NCBI RefSeq assembly: GCF_003014695.1
Contig: NZ_PYAS01000019.1
Coordinates: 1 to 64,000 of the forward strand
Direction of reading: 5' to 3'
DNA from: Dyadobacter jiangsuensis
Lineage (GTDB): Bacteria; Bacteroidota; Bacteroidia; Cytophagales; Spirosomataceae
Length of the DNA stretch: 64,000 bases
In this document: positions 16,195 to 25,655 of the stretch, one piece after another
Position numbering within the stretch: the stretch's first letter is position 1
How the letters are laid out: each line of letters begins with the position of its first letter
The notes under the pieces: generated by a model
The model's input: only the letters and a program-made list of their open reading frames with translations
What the model was told of the DNA's origin: nothing
Database searches by the model: none
Made by a program: the position numbers and the translations under genes

Positions 16195-18177
16195 TCATTT
16201 TGACGGAACATAGAGCCACTTGCCGTCACTTTCCATCGCGAGCCGATAGGATTTTTCGTGATAGTCAAATCCCGGTCCGTCATTCTTCTCGGCGATGATC
16301 ACGTCGGGCTGAAATGTCGGGTCTTCCAGTATCTGCGACGGATTCGCCACGCGTACGTGCGCAAATGTGCGTCCGGGTTTTCTTAACAGGAACTGGTAAG
16401 CATAGTCGAAACTGGCTTCTGTAAAAACAAAACCGATTTTTTGCGGATTGAGTGCATTCACCTGTTTTAAAAGTATTTCGGTTGCGGGCCAGTGGTCGCC
16501 CCAGAACAGCCGTCCCGGACTGGCGTAAAAGACGCTTTCCTGTTTGAGGTTCAGGTTGGCAGCGTCGATGCGGATGTTGAGATGCAATGCCGAATTGATA
16601 GGCGGGAAAATTTTCTCAAAAAACCATTTCGTGGAAAGAAACGGGTGTGCCGAGCTGAGTAATGCGAACGGCAGCGCCGCTATCCAAAGCAGGAAAGGCA
16701 GCAGCCGGGCCGGCCATGCGGGCAAGACCGAGCCGTAAGTAAGGCCCACAACGGGAGCTGCCAGGAGGAAGAATGGAATGTGCAGCCGTGAGCCGTAAGT
16801 CTGGTAGCTGATAAAAAAGCAGAAAACCAGTATGCTGAGGAAACTCAGCCAGCCATACCATTTGGCGGCTTTGGGCAGGCGTGTGAAAATCAGGAGCGGA
16901 ATGCTGAAAATAATCAGCCAGATTCCAAAGAAATTATGGGCAAAATCCTCATTGAAATTCAGCTTGTTCATCTTGAACGGCATCCCAAGGCGCGGTACAT
17001 CAAGCGGAATGCCCATCGCGGCGTGGAGATTTTGTAGCTGGTTCAGGAGGAAGTCGTTGTACCGGTTCCCTGGCGAGACGAAGCCCAGATGAAGAAAAGT
17101 GTGCTTGCTGACTGATGAAATGTAATCGGCCGGGCCGGTAAAAGTGTTTTGATTCCCCGAACTGAGAGTGCCTACGGGTGATGCGAAGATCTCGTAGGTC
17201 CGGTACCAATACGGAACATTGACGGCCAGCGTGAGGATTAGGGCAGCGGCGACGAACGTGATAATGTGTTTCCGGAAGGCCGATTTGCGAACCATCGCAA
17301 TAAACAGGTAGATGCCGAACGGAAGCACGTAAAAGAGGAATGTTCCCTTCGTCATCATCCCGACCGCACAGCACAGCGGAATCAGGTACAGGCTAGCCAG
17401 ATGGTGATTCCGGATATAATCAAAAATAAAAAATACGGCTGCCAGGACAAAAAAAGCCACAACAAGGTCATTCTGGGTCGTCATCGATTCGAGGACGACG
17501 ATCGGCAGAGTGGCGGCAAAGCACAGGCCGATACGAAGCGTTGCCGGCGTGCTTGAAAAAAGCCGGATAATCATGGAGACCAGCGCCAGTACGCCCGCGA
17601 GGCAGCACCATTGCAAAAGCTGGAAATACCGCTCCGAGCCTGAGAGCAGAAAGGTATGCAGATGAACGTATTCTGAAAAAGGACTGAAAGAGATCGAGCG
17701 CTCGATGTGCGAGGCATAATGCGCCACGTTGCCTTGTTGTATCCAGTAGCCCAGCCGGCTCAGGTGATAGCTGAGGGAGTCCTGGTTATTTGGAATCGCG
17801 GCTACGGCAACTATCAGGGTAACCGAGGCAAGGACGGCCAGCATGGCAACTGTGAAAGTGCCGAGTTCCCGGCAAAAATTTCGGGTGCCATTCAGCCAGC
17901 GCTCCGCAATGGCCGCGAAAGTCAGGCCATGAATGCTTTTCAGCCGAAACCATGCGATGGCCAGGGTGATATTGAAAACGATCCAGATGGCGGCGATAGC
18001 AATCCGGTTGATCAGATTGAATAATCCTAATGCCTCCGTGCTGATGGCGATGAAGATAAATATAACAATGGCGGCGGAAATCAGCGAACGGCGAAAGAGC
18101 TGCTCCGCGTTTCTGTAAAATGCCACGTAGCAATTTGCTGTGGCCAGCACCATCGCCGTCGGGATCAAAAAGATCAT
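16195..18177 (-). CDS. GT-C fold membrane glycosyltransferase (family 39-like)
   Basis: About 660 residues with some 11-13 hydrophobic segments. A conserved acidic site typical of GT-C enzymes is seen in the first large outer loop: Asp133 in IPNNQDSLSYHLSR. The C-terminal 150 residues form a soluble outer domain. Such enzymes move a sugar from a polyprenyl-phosphate donor onto lipid or protein on the outer face of the inner membrane. Start placed at ATG 18177; an upstream TTG at 18201 would add eight residues and is less likely. The acceptor is unknown. Confidence 0.75.
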   Translation of the reverse strand: MIFLIPTAMVLATANCYVAFYRNAEQLFRRSLISAAIVIFIFIAISTEALGLFNLINRIAIAAIWIVFNITLAIAWFRLKSIHGLTFAAIAERWLNGTRNFCRELGTFTVAMLAVLASVTLIVAVAAIPNNQDSLSYHLSRLGYWIQQGNVAHYASHIERSISFSPFSEYVHLHTFLLSGSERYFQLLQWCCLAGVLALVSMIIRLFSSTPATLRIGLCFAATLPIVVLESMTTQNDLVVAFFVLAAVFFIFDYIRNHHLASLYLIPLCCAVGMMTKGTFLFYVLPFGIYLFIAMVRKSAFRKHIITFVAAALILTLAVNVPYWYRTYEIFASPVGTLSSGNQNTFTGPADYISSVSKHTFLHLGFVSPGNRYNDFLLNQLQNLHAAMGIPLDVPRLGMPFKMNKLNFNEDFAHNFFGIWLIIFSIPLLIFTRLPKAAKWYGWLSFLSILVFCFFISYQTYGSRLHIPFFLLAAPVVGLTYGSVLPAWPARLLPFLLWIAALPFALLSSAHPFLSTKWFFEKIFPPINSALHLNIRIDAANLNLKQESVFYASPGRLFWGDHWPATEILLKQVNALNPQKIGFVFTEASFDYAYQFLLRKPGRTFAHVRVANPSQILEDPTFQPDVIIAEKNDGPGFDYHEKSYRLAMESDGKWLYVPSK

Positions 18178-18250
18178 AGTTAAGGAAGTCCTGTTCGGCA
18201 AATATGAGCTGCAAACTAACTATTTCGTTGCAAAGAACCGCATTAACTCG

Positions 18251-19291
18251 TCATACGCGGATGTGCGGGGAGGGGAAAAACACATGCATTTGCCCGATAA
18301 GTGCCTGAACTGAGGATACTTTTACCTGCTTGTTTTGGAAGCTTATTTCGGCTTCAAATCCGTTTTCCGCTTCGAATACTTTGATAAGGCAGGGGGCATC
18401 GCGGTGGGCGCTGATACCCAACCCTTCCCTTTGCAATGCCCGCTTTATCCAGAAAAGGGGCTTTGCAGCACCTTCCAGGCAAATCTGCGCATTGTCCGCG
18501 GGTTGGTGAATGATAAACGTGCCGGTAGTCCGGTCGAATGAAAAGCCGTTACGGGCAAAGGTAGCCTCGAATGCGCCGCTCAGCACGAGGTCTTCGGGTA
18601 GCCCGGCCAGGATTTTGCCGTCTGGGTGCATTAGCCAGAGCTCATCGGCGGTTTGCAGTGCGAGGTCCAGCTCATGCGTGCTGAGCAGGATCGCCTTGTG
18701 CATGCCGCGCGCGAGCGTGTGCAGGAGTCGCATCATTTCCACGCGATTGGGGAGGTCGAGATGGGCGGTGGGCTCATCGAGCAGGATCAGTGGCGTGTCC
18801 TGCGCGAGAGCACGGGCGAGCATTACTTTTTGCCTTTCCCCATCGCTGAGCTGATGCATATGGCGGTCGAGCAGCGGCGTGATGCCGGTTTGTTCAATGC
18901 TGTGGGCTATTTGGGAATGATCATCTTTTGTCAATGTGCCCAGCCAGCCGGTGTAGGGCGTGCGGCCCAAGGCAACTACCTCGCGGGCCGTGAGGTTGCC
19001 TGCATCGATCCGGTCAGTTAACACGAGGCTGAGTTTTTGCGCAAGCTCGGCTGGTTTTAAGTCGTCGAGCGGGCGGTTATCGATCGTAATTTCACCCGTC
19101 AATGCCGGTTGCAGGCCGCTCAGTGTGCGCATTAATGTGGATTTACCCGCGCCGTTTGAACCCAGTAAACACACCAGGCTGCCCGGTCTTAGCTGTAAAT
19201 CGAGATGGCTTGCTATTGTTCGTTCCGTACCGGACGACCGGTAACCGATCGCCAGCGAGCGAGTCTCCACAATGGCTTTCTGATTTTTCAT
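18251..19291 (-). CDS. ABC transporter ATP-binding protein, FecE/BtuD type, with C-terminal extension
   Basis: A 346-residue ATPase of an iron-siderophore or cobalamin importer. Walker A GSNGAGKST at 44-52, signature LSDGE at 148-152, Walker B LILLDEP at 168-174 and switch His206 in STHE are intact. The canonical domain ends near residue 255. About 90 further residues (PLFWIKRALQREGLG to the end) form an extra domain that I do not recognise. The start overlaps the permease stop by four bases, so the operon is substrate-binding protein, permease, ATPase. Confidence 0.88.
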   Translation of the reverse strand: MKNQKAIVETRSLAIGYRSSGTERTIASHLDLQLRPGSLVCLLGSNGAGKSTLMRTLSGLQPALTGEITIDNRPLDDLKPAELAQKLSLVLTDRIDAGNLTAREVVALGRTPYTGWLGTLTKDDHSQIAHSIEQTGITPLLDRHMHQLSDGERQKVMLARALAQDTPLILLDEPTAHLDLPNRVEMMRLLHTLARGMHKAILLSTHELDLALQTADELWLMHPDGKILAGLPEDLVLSGAFEATFARNGFSFDRTTGTFIIHQPADNAQICLEGAAKPLFWIKRALQREGLGISAHRDAPCLIKVFEAENGFEAEISFQNKQVKVSSVQALIGQMHVFFPSPHIRV

Positions 19292-20340
19292 GAAAATGAC
19301 GAACGTAAGTTATTGCGCCGGACGATGATCCAGATCACCACCGGAGCGCCAAGCAATGATGTCACGACGTTGATTGGGATGACGGTTTGCGAGCCGGGAA
19401 GCTGGGCAATGATATCGCAAAGGAGTAGCAGCACGGTTCCGGTGAGGCATGTCGCGGGAATTAGCACGCGGTGGTTGGACGTTCCGAGCAGCGAACGGGT
19501 AATGTGCGGAATAGCGATTCCAACAAAGCCGATAGGCCCGCAAAAGGCTGTAATGCTGCCGGTGAGAAGGCTCGTGCTGAGCATGATTAGCAAGCGCGTC
19601 CGCCCGACCGTAAGCCCCATGCTTCTCGCATAATTTTCACCTAATAATAATGCATTGAGCGATTTGGAAGATGCAAATGCGAGCAGTAAACCTCCTGTGA
19701 CTACGCCTGAAAGTACGTATAAATGATAACCCGTAACGCCGCCCAGCGAACCGAACGTCCACATGATGTACTCCTGCAACTGCTCCGGCTGGCTGAAATA
19801 TTGCCAGATACTGACAATGGAAAGCGTAATCGTGCCGATCATGACACCTACTATGAGCAGGATCACATTGTCGCGGATACGCCCGGCGATCAGGAGAATC
19901 AATGCCAGAACACCTGCCGAGCCTAGCGAAGCCATGCCGATGATGAGCCAGCTTCCGGATATCCCCAACTGGCTGATCGCGTACATGCTCGCGCTGCTCC
20001 CGCCTGCGAGCATTACAGCAGCCACACCCAGGCCTGCACCCGCGGTAATGCCCAGTTCTGAAGGCCCGGCCAGGGGATTACGGAAGAGTGTTTGCATTTG
20101 CAGCCCGCTGACCGACAGGCCGCAGCCGGCAAGAATAGCAGTGATGGCTTTGGGTAAACGTATTTTTTCAATGATAAAAAGCCAGGCTCTATTTTCGGAC
20201 TCGCCCGTAGTTACGATCCGGAATACCTCCTTGAATGGGATCGCCACCGAACCGAGCATGATGTCAAGGCAGAACAATGCGATCGCAAGAATCCCTAAAA
20301 AAAGCAATGTCCAGCGTCTGTTTGGCGTGTGCTGCGTCAT
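19288..20340 (-). CDS. FecCD/BtuC family ABC transporter permease
   Basis: A 350-residue inner-membrane permease with about ten transmembrane segments. The family blocks are clear: LRLPKAITAILAGCGLSVSG-like start (here KIRLPKAITAILAG), FRNPLAGPSELGITAGA, GPIGFVGIAIPHITRSLLG near residue 270. It forms the channel for a metal-chelate such as siderophore, haem or cobalamin. Both ends overlap neighbours by four bases, showing tight translational coupling. Confidence 0.92.
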   Translation of the reverse strand: MTQHTPNRRWTLLFLGILAIALFCLDIMLGSVAIPFKEVFRIVTTGESENRAWLFIIEKIRLPKAITAILAGCGLSVSGLQMQTLFRNPLAGPSELGITAGAGLGVAAVMLAGGSSASMYAISQLGISGSWLIIGMASLGSAGVLALILLIAGRIRDNVILLIVGVMIGTITLSIVSIWQYFSQPEQLQEYIMWTFGSLGGVTGYHLYVLSGVVTGGLLLAFASSKSLNALLLGENYARSMGLTVGRTRLLIMLSTSLLTGSITAFCGPIGFVGIAIPHITRSLLGTSNHRVLIPATCLTGTVLLLLCDIIAQLPGSQTVIPINVVTSLLGAPVVIWIIVRRNNLRSSFS

Positions 20341-21506
20341 TCGGGAAGCTGTTTGTAGTAAACAAGCTGATGGTCCGGAAGCAGTTCGGGGTGGAAAATC
20401 CGGATCATATCGGCCAGTACAGTATGCGGATTTACGCTGCCCGATTCGAAGAAATCGTTCGAGCCCTGTTCGTTGACAAGGCGGTTGTAACTGTACAACA
20501 TGCCTGTTCGCACTGCTTTGAAATCGGCGTATCGGGCATCCTGGGCTATGATACTTTTACGCGTATCGCGATTGTCGAACCCGACATTCAGCCAGTAGTC
20601 CGCCGCTAAGGCAAGTGGATAAACGGCTTCAAAACTGAGGGGGAGGCTCCCTGTTTCGGGTGTGGCCCCCCAATGGTAATAGGCACCGGCATCCTTGAAA
20701 AAACGGGCCATGTAACTGTTGCCGCCAGGCAGAAACCAGGCATCTTTGGTATTCAGGCCGGAAAGTACCGTTGGTTTCTTGGCCGCTTTTTGAGTAAGGG
20801 CCGAAAGACGCTCGTATTCAGTTTCTATTTGTGTGAATTTTTCATTGACCAGTGCTTCCTTATCCAGCAATGCGGCCATGAGCTTCACCCATTCCGCACG
20901 GGCCAGCGGTGTTTGCTCTACCCATTCGGAATTGATCAGGACGGGTATCCCGGCTTCCTTCAATACGCGGTAATGATCCATTTTTCCGCCAGGATTACCG
21001 ATGGTCATCACCAGATCCGGTCGCATTTCGATCACCTTCTCGTCATTCAGGCCCTGGTCGCGCCCTACTTCCACTATTTTACCTGCCTTAATCATGCCGA
21101 TAACCTTCGGGGAATACACGTATTGCAAACTGCCGAGGCCTGTCAGTACATGCTCAGCATCCAGGAAGCCCAGTAATCCGACGTGCATGGACGACATCGC
21201 GGCCAGGCTTTTTACCGGTATTTCAATCCGCTGAGCGTGTGGGTAACCCGTGGGCATTGCGGCACCGTTTTTTTGGAGAATATATTGTAAAGTATCGCCC
21301 TTTCCGCCGAATGGGTTGATAATGCTCACCAGTTTGAAGTCTTTGAAATACGCAATGTTGAATCCACGAGCGTGATGAATTTCAGTTTGGACAAACCGGT
21401 TGGTGGAATCGGCAGTTGCCGTCTGCTCTTTTTGCTCATGTCCGGATGGACCACAGCCTTGTATCAGCAAGCCTGTGAAAATGAGCAGGCAAAGAATTTT
21501 GGACAT
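20337..21506 (-). CDS. ABC transporter substrate-binding lipoprotein, iron-chelate/cobalamin type
   Basis: A 389-residue periplasmic binding protein of the type III (BtuF/FepB) fold, anchored by a lipobox with Cys18 (LIQGC). Two lobes are joined by a long helix around residues 200-225. Recognisable blocks are GLLGFLDAEHVLTGLG, EMRPDLVMT and the long C-terminal VLADMIRIFHPELLP. It delivers a metal chelate to the permease encoded just downstream (four-base overlap). The ligand cannot be told from sequence; no cobalamin riboswitch is seen upstream. Confidence 0.88.
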   Translation of the reverse strand: MSKILCLLIFTGLLIQGCGPSGHEQKEQTATADSTNRFVQTEIHHARGFNIAYFKDFKLVSIINPFGGKGDTLQYILQKNGAAMPTGYPHAQRIEIPVKSLAAMSSMHVGLLGFLDAEHVLTGLGSLQYVYSPKVIGMIKAGKIVEVGRDQGLNDEKVIEMRPDLVMTIGNPGGKMDHYRVLKEAGIPVLINSEWVEQTPLARAEWVKLMAALLDKEALVNEKFTQIETEYERLSALTQKAAKKPTVLSGLNTKDAWFLPGGNSYMARFFKDAGAYYHWGATPETGSLPLSFEAVYPLALAADYWLNVGFDNRDTRKSIIAQDARYADFKAVRTGMLYSYNRLVNEQGSNDFFESGSVNPHTVLADMIRIFHPELLPDHQLVYYKQLPE

Positions 21507-21526
21507 TCAGGAATGATTTGTTTGGC

Positions 21527-21919
21527 TCAAATATAACTCAACATTTGCCTTACATTATTAAGACCAGTCTGAATCGTGTTCACTGACTGGGTTCCATGAT
21601 AGTAACCAGCTATGTGTAATTCATCATAAACATCGACAAGTAAAGCGAGTAATTTTTTGTCCAATTTCCGAAGCCGGTTTGTGTAGTCCTCGATGCTCTT
21701 TGGTTTCGTAAAATGAATACCTTCCTTTTGCAGGAGATATTCATCCAGAATGAGCAATGCAGCCGAATAGGCCGTGCCCGCGGCCATTTTAACATATTTA
21801 ACATCGGCATACAGGCCGTCTTTCTTACCCGCTTTTTCAGTGAGGATCTGGCGTGCGTTTTCAAGGTAGCGTTCGGCTTCCTGAGCAGGTGTGAGGGGCT
21901 GATTGTGTTGTTGTGCCAT
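21527..21919 (-). CDS. DUF5618 family protein
   Basis: A 130-residue helical cytoplasmic protein recalling the Bacteroidota family DUF5618: NQPLTPAQEAERYLENARQIL at the start, AAGTAYSAALLILDEYL in the middle and LHIAGYYHGTQSVNTIQTGL near the end. The arrangement resembles HEPN-like helical bundles, a comparison I make by eye only. Its stop is 20 bases before the binding-protein start, so it could be the first gene of the ABC transcript, but the functional link is unclear. Confidence 0.75.
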   Translation of the reverse strand: MAQQHNQPLTPAQEAERYLENARQILTEKAGKKDGLYADVKYVKMAAGTAYSAALLILDEYLLQKEGIHFTKPKSIEDYTNRLRKLDKKLLALLVDVYDELHIAGYYHGTQSVNTIQTGLNNVRQMLSYI

Positions 21920-22008
21920 AGTGTTGTGTTGGTTTACCTAACCTTTATACGAACACTTTCGAAAAAAGTAACATTCAGATTACCCATAAATTTCGGAAGC
22001 TTTTGGCA

Positions 22009-22016
22009 TACTTTTG
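22009..22016 (+). promoter_or_regulatory. Candidate Bacteroidota -7 box (TACTTTTG)
   Basis: The box fits TAnnTTTG exactly and lies 14 bases before the exonuclease ATG at 22031. No good -33 TTG is found about 19 bases upstream, and the leader would be very short. Confidence 0.3.
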
Positions 22017-22030
22017 ATAAATTCAGAAAT

Positions 22031-23140
22031 ATGCCAAAGCAGCCTCTCTTACAGTTCACTGGAAAAAGTATTTACTGCGCCATTGCCGACGTCCATATCG
22101 ATCCGTGGATACCGGTGGGCCGGGCGATCATCACGCACGCGCACAGCGATCACGCGCGTTGGGGAAGCCGGCATTACCTCGCGCATAAGGATAGCGAGCC
22201 CATTCTGCGGCTGCGGCTCGGGCAGGATATCGATCTCCAAACCGTGCAGTATGGTGAGAAATTCATGATCAACGGCGTGAAGTTTTCCTTGCATCCGGCT
22301 GGTCATATCATCGGTTCGGCGCAGGTGAGGGTGGAGTATCAGGGCGAGGTGTGGGTGGCTAGCGGCGACTACAAGCTGGAAGACGACCATTTCGCAACGC
22401 CGTTCGAACCCGTGAAATGCAATGTGTTCATCACCGAGTCTACATTTGGATTGCCTATTTACAAATGGCAGCCGCAGCAGGAGGTGATGTCGGAAATCGA
22501 CGACTGGTGGGCGCATAACCGTGCCGAGGATAAGGCCAGTGTGTTAATGGGCTATTCGCTGGGGAAAATGCAGCGGATTTTGAAGAATATCCGGTTGCAG
22601 GACTCAGTCATCTATGCGCACGGGGCTATTCATACTGTGAATGAACGCCTGCGAGAAGCGGGTTTCGATCTGCCCGAACTGACATTGGTTACCAAAGATA
22701 TGGACCGGAAACTGTTCAAAGGGGCCCTTGTGCTGGCGCCGCCCTCGGCGGACGGAACGACGTGGATACGAAAGTTTGCACCTTATTCGGTGGGATATTG
22801 CTCGGGCTGGATGGCTTTGCGGGGCGCCAAAAACCGCCGCGCGGTGGATCAGGGGTTTGTATTAAGCGACCATGTCGACTGGCCTGACCTGAACCGCGCC
22901 GTGAAAGAAACCGGGGCGGAAAAAGTGTACGTTACACATGGTTATACAAGCATTTACGCGCGCTGGCTCAACGAAAATGGCATCGAAGCGGCCGAAGTGA
23001 ACACGATGTACGGTAATGAGGATGAAAATGAAGAAGAGGAGACTGTGCAGGACGTATCAGCCGGGCAAGACGCTTATCAGGAGCACAAGCAGGAGCTTGA
23101 CGAAGCAGCGAATGTAAATAAAGAAGGTAAAGGATTATGA
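22031..23140 (+). CDS. Ligase-associated DNA exonuclease (metallo-beta-lactamase fold)
   Basis: A 369-residue nuclease of the SNM1/CPSF-like metallo-beta-lactamase group. The metal motif HAHSDH is at 36-41, with HPAGHIIGSAQVRVE, ASGDYKLE, TESTFGLP and a later VTHGY block. The family is found beside ATP-dependent DNA ligases in many bacteria and is thought to act in DNA end processing. The start at 22031 is chosen because the conserved N-terminus begins there; the open frame upstream runs across the divergent DUF5618 gene. Its acidic tail (residues 325-369) is low in complexity. It overlaps the ligase start by four bases. Confidence 0.92.
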   Translation: MPKQPLLQFTGKSIYCAIADVHIDPWIPVGRAIITHAHSDHARWGSRHYLAHKDSEPILRLRLGQDIDLQTVQYGEKFMINGVKFSLHPAGHIIGSAQVRVEYQGEVWVASGDYKLEDDHFATPFEPVKCNVFITESTFGLPIYKWQPQQEVMSEIDDWWAHNRAEDKASVLMGYSLGKMQRILKNIRLQDSVIYAHGAIHTVNERLREAGFDLPELTLVTKDMDRKLFKGALVLAPPSADGTTWIRKFAPYSVGYCSGWMALRGAKNRRAVDQGFVLSDHVDWPDLNRAVKETGAEKVYVTHGYTSIYARWLNENGIEAAEVNTMYGNEDENEEEETVQDVSAGQDAYQEHKQELDEAANVNKEGKGL

Positions 23141-24735
23141 AACAGTTTGCAGATCTCTTCATGAGCCTCGACCGCACGAATAAGACAAATGCGAAAGTCG
23201 ATTTGCTGAAAAACTACTTTCTGACGGCTTCAGACGACGATAAGCTGTGGGCGCTTACATTGTTTACTGGCCGCAGGCCGTCATTCAAGGTCAACCGCAC
23301 GCAGGTGAAAGAATGGGCGGCAGAGGAGGCCGGTATCCCGATGTGGCTTTTCCAGGAAAGTTATCATAGCGTAGGGGATTTGGGCGAGACGATTTCGTTG
23401 CTCCTGCCCCGCACAAGTCCGGGAGGCTCGGAAAAATCGCTTTCGGAGTGGTTCCATTACCTGGGAATGCTGCCGGGCATGACTGATGAACAAAAGCGGG
23501 ATCATATTACCCGCGCCTGGATGCAGCTTTCGCAGCATGAGACATTCGTATTCAACAAACTGCTCATGGGGAGTTTCCGTATCGGCGTTTCACAGACTTT
23601 GGTCGTTCGTGCGCTGGCGGAAGCGACTGAAACCGATTCCAATGTGATCGCTCACCGGGTGATGGGGCAATGGGATCCGCAGGAAACGACTTTTGAACAA
23701 TTAATCCTCGATAAAGGTGAAAACGACAATGCATCGCGCCCGTACCCGTTTTTTCTCGCCTATCCGATCGAGGGTGACGTGGCGGATCTCGGCGACGCCG
23801 GCGACTGGTTCGCCGAGTGGAAATGGGATGGTATCCGCTCTCAGATTATCTATCGAAACAAGGAGCTGTTTATATGGACGAGGGGAGAGGAACTGTCCAC
23901 TGAAAAATTCCCCGAGCTGCATTTTTTGAGTGAGGTCCTTCCCGATGGTACGGTACTCGACGGAGAAATTGTGACTTATGCCGAGGGGCGGCCTATGCCG
24001 TTCAATGTGCTGCAAACCCGCATTGGTCGTAAAAATTTGTCCAAAAAAGTACTCGAAGAAGCGCCGGTTGCATTTTTGGCTTACGATATGCTCGAAGCGA
24101 ACGGTGTGGATATCCGGGGGCTTACGCAGGAGCAGCGTCGCGTGCAATTGGAAGCGGTGCATGCAAATGTGCCCGCACAAGGCTATTTTAACCTGTCGCC
24201 CTTGATCGATTTCAAAAATTGGCAGGTCCTGCGTGACCTCCACCCGCAATCGCGCGAAAATATCGCGGAGGGTTTTATGATCAAGCGTAAAGCCAGCACC
24301 TATCAGGTCGGTCGTAAAAAAGGCGACTGGTGGAAATGGAAGATCGATCCCTTAAGTATTGACGCGGTACTTATTTATGCTCAGAAAGGCTCCGGCCGCC
24401 GTGCAGAACTTTTTACAGACTATACCTTTGCTGTTTGGGGTGACGAAGGGAAGCTCGTGCCGTTTGCGAAGGCCTATTCCGGGCTCACAGATGCGGAAAT
24501 CGGGCAGGTTGACTATTTTATCAAGCGTAATGTCCTTGAAAAATTCGGTCCTGTTCGCACCGTAAAGCCGGAGCTGGTTTTTGAAATCGGATTTGAGGGA
24601 ATTAACGAATCAACGCGCCACAAGTCGGGAATAGCCGTGCGGTTTCCGCGGATTTTGCGGTGGCGGAAGGATAAGAAGGCGGAGGATGCAGATAGTTTGG
24701 GGAGCTTGCGGGATATTTTGTATAATTATAAATAA
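23137..24735 (+). CDS. ATP-dependent DNA ligase
   Basis: A 532-residue ligase with N-terminal helical DNA-binding domain (residues 1-200), adenylation domain with active Lys229 in EWKWDGIR, the LDGEIV block near 272, GFMIKRK and WWKWK motifs, and a C-terminal OB domain. It seals nicks using ATP and is separate from the NAD-dependent replicative ligase expected elsewhere. The first gene of the pair overlaps it by ATGA. In related genomes the helicase and PdeM genes follow directly, but here about 1.3 kb of other material intervenes. Confidence 0.95.
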   Translation: MKQFADLFMSLDRTNKTNAKVDLLKNYFLTASDDDKLWALTLFTGRRPSFKVNRTQVKEWAAEEAGIPMWLFQESYHSVGDLGETISLLLPRTSPGGSEKSLSEWFHYLGMLPGMTDEQKRDHITRAWMQLSQHETFVFNKLLMGSFRIGVSQTLVVRALAEATETDSNVIAHRVMGQWDPQETTFEQLILDKGENDNASRPYPFFLAYPIEGDVADLGDAGDWFAEWKWDGIRSQIIYRNKELFIWTRGEELSTEKFPELHFLSEVLPDGTVLDGEIVTYAEGRPMPFNVLQTRIGRKNLSKKVLEEAPVAFLAYDMLEANGVDIRGLTQEQRRVQLEAVHANVPAQGYFNLSPLIDFKNWQVLRDLHPQSRENIAEGFMIKRKASTYQVGRKKGDWWKWKIDPLSIDAVLIYAQKGSGRRAELFTDYTFAVWGDEGKLVPFAKAYSGLTDAEIGQVDYFIKRNVLEKFGPVRTVKPELVFEIGFEGINESTRHKSGIAVRFPRILRWRKDKKAEDADSLGSLRDILYNYK

Positions 24736-24770
24736 ACTATAATTTATATAATATTTATAATGCTTATATT

Positions 24771-25197
24771 GATTTACTTCAACAATCGGGCGAGTCGCTC
24801 GCCGGCCGTGTATCCTATCTGGAACTTTATCCGATAGATGTTATTGAATATGCGTCCGGGGATTTTCAGCAGGTAAATACATTATGGCTTCGCGGAGGCT
24901 TTCCGGAAAGTTTACTGGCCGCTTCGGATCGCGACAGTCTGGAATGGCGGCAGGATTTTATCAGGACATCTCGACGTTTCCGGCGTGACTATCAGCCGTT
25001 ACCTGGATTTGATGGTCGACTTGCTCCTCGTAAGACGATTGCAGCCATGGGCTTCGAATGCCGGCAAGAGATTAGTGCGAAGTCCAAAGATCTATGTGCG
25101 GGATAGTGGTCTTACGCATGCTTTAATGGGAATAGAAACTTTCAATAACCTGTTGGCACATCCGGTAGTAGGCGGTAGTTGGGAAGGGTTTGTAATC
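24771..25197 (+). pseudogene. Decayed AAA ATPase / DUF4143 protein gene
   Basis: The frame from 24771 reads DLLQQSGESLAGRVSYLELY and continues through LWLRGGFPESLLAASDRDS to QDFIRT at about 24969. The match then jumps frame to VTISRYLDLMVDLLLVRRLQPW and PKIYVRDSGLTHALMGI, ending near WEGFVI. These are middle and late parts of the AAA-DUF4143 ATPase family. The Walker A region is missing, about 35-45 codons between the two parts are deleted with a frameshift, and the C-terminal nuclease-like part is lost. It is a remnant without function, lying directly after the ligase gene. Confidence 0.85.
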
Positions 25198-25262
25198 CGA
25201 TGGGTGATGGCATTGTGGCAACTTCACTCGTTAATATGATGCAAGAGGTGGTGAGCCGTTTT

Positions 25263-25655
25263 TCACCATAATGTTTCTACGTTGTCGTACAAAGTAAACT
25301 TTCCATCGATTGAGACGATCGTCAGGTTTTCCACAACGGCAGTCGCGATCAGCAATCTATCAAATGGATCACGATGATTATCCCAAAGCGGTAATTCATC
25401 ATAAAGATCCAGGTACTCCGGCTTGATAGCCAGTGGTTGAATACCGATCTTTTGCGCCTCTTCGTGATAGCGGGAAATGGGGTGTAGCAATTCGAGCTTC
25501 CCGGTCTTCTTTTTGATGGCCATCTCAAAGAAAGAAACCGAACTCGCATAGCAAACGGAATGGATGTCTTCAATTATCACCCTGGCTTTTTCGGAAAGTT
25601 TATGCTTTTGCCCCAAGCACCAAAGTATCGTGTGTGTATCGAGTAGGTATGCCAT
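25263..25655 (-). CDS. VapC-like PIN domain toxin
   Basis: A 130-residue PIN-domain ribonuclease, the toxin of a type II toxin-antitoxin pair. The acidic metal site is complete: Asp6 in LLDTHTILW, Glu44 in SFFEMAIK, Asp96 and Asp99 in DPFDRLLIA, and Asp117 in SIDGKF. The length and the DTHTILW start are standard for the PIN group in this clade. Its ATG shares one base with the antitoxin stop (TAATG). The pair lies on the strand opposite to the DNA repair genes that flank it. Confidence 0.92.
   Translation of the reverse strand: MAYLLDTHTILWCLGQKHKLSEKARVIIEDIHSVCYASSVSFFEMAIKKKTGKLELLHPISRYHEEAQKIGIQPLAIKPEYLDLYDELPLWDNHRDPFDRLLIATAVVENLTIVSIDGKFTLYDNVETLW

Noticed and set aside
21713..22030. 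N-terminal extension of the exonuclease frame
   Set aside because: It overlaps the divergent DUF5618 gene and its promoter region; the family N-terminus begins at the ATG at 22031.
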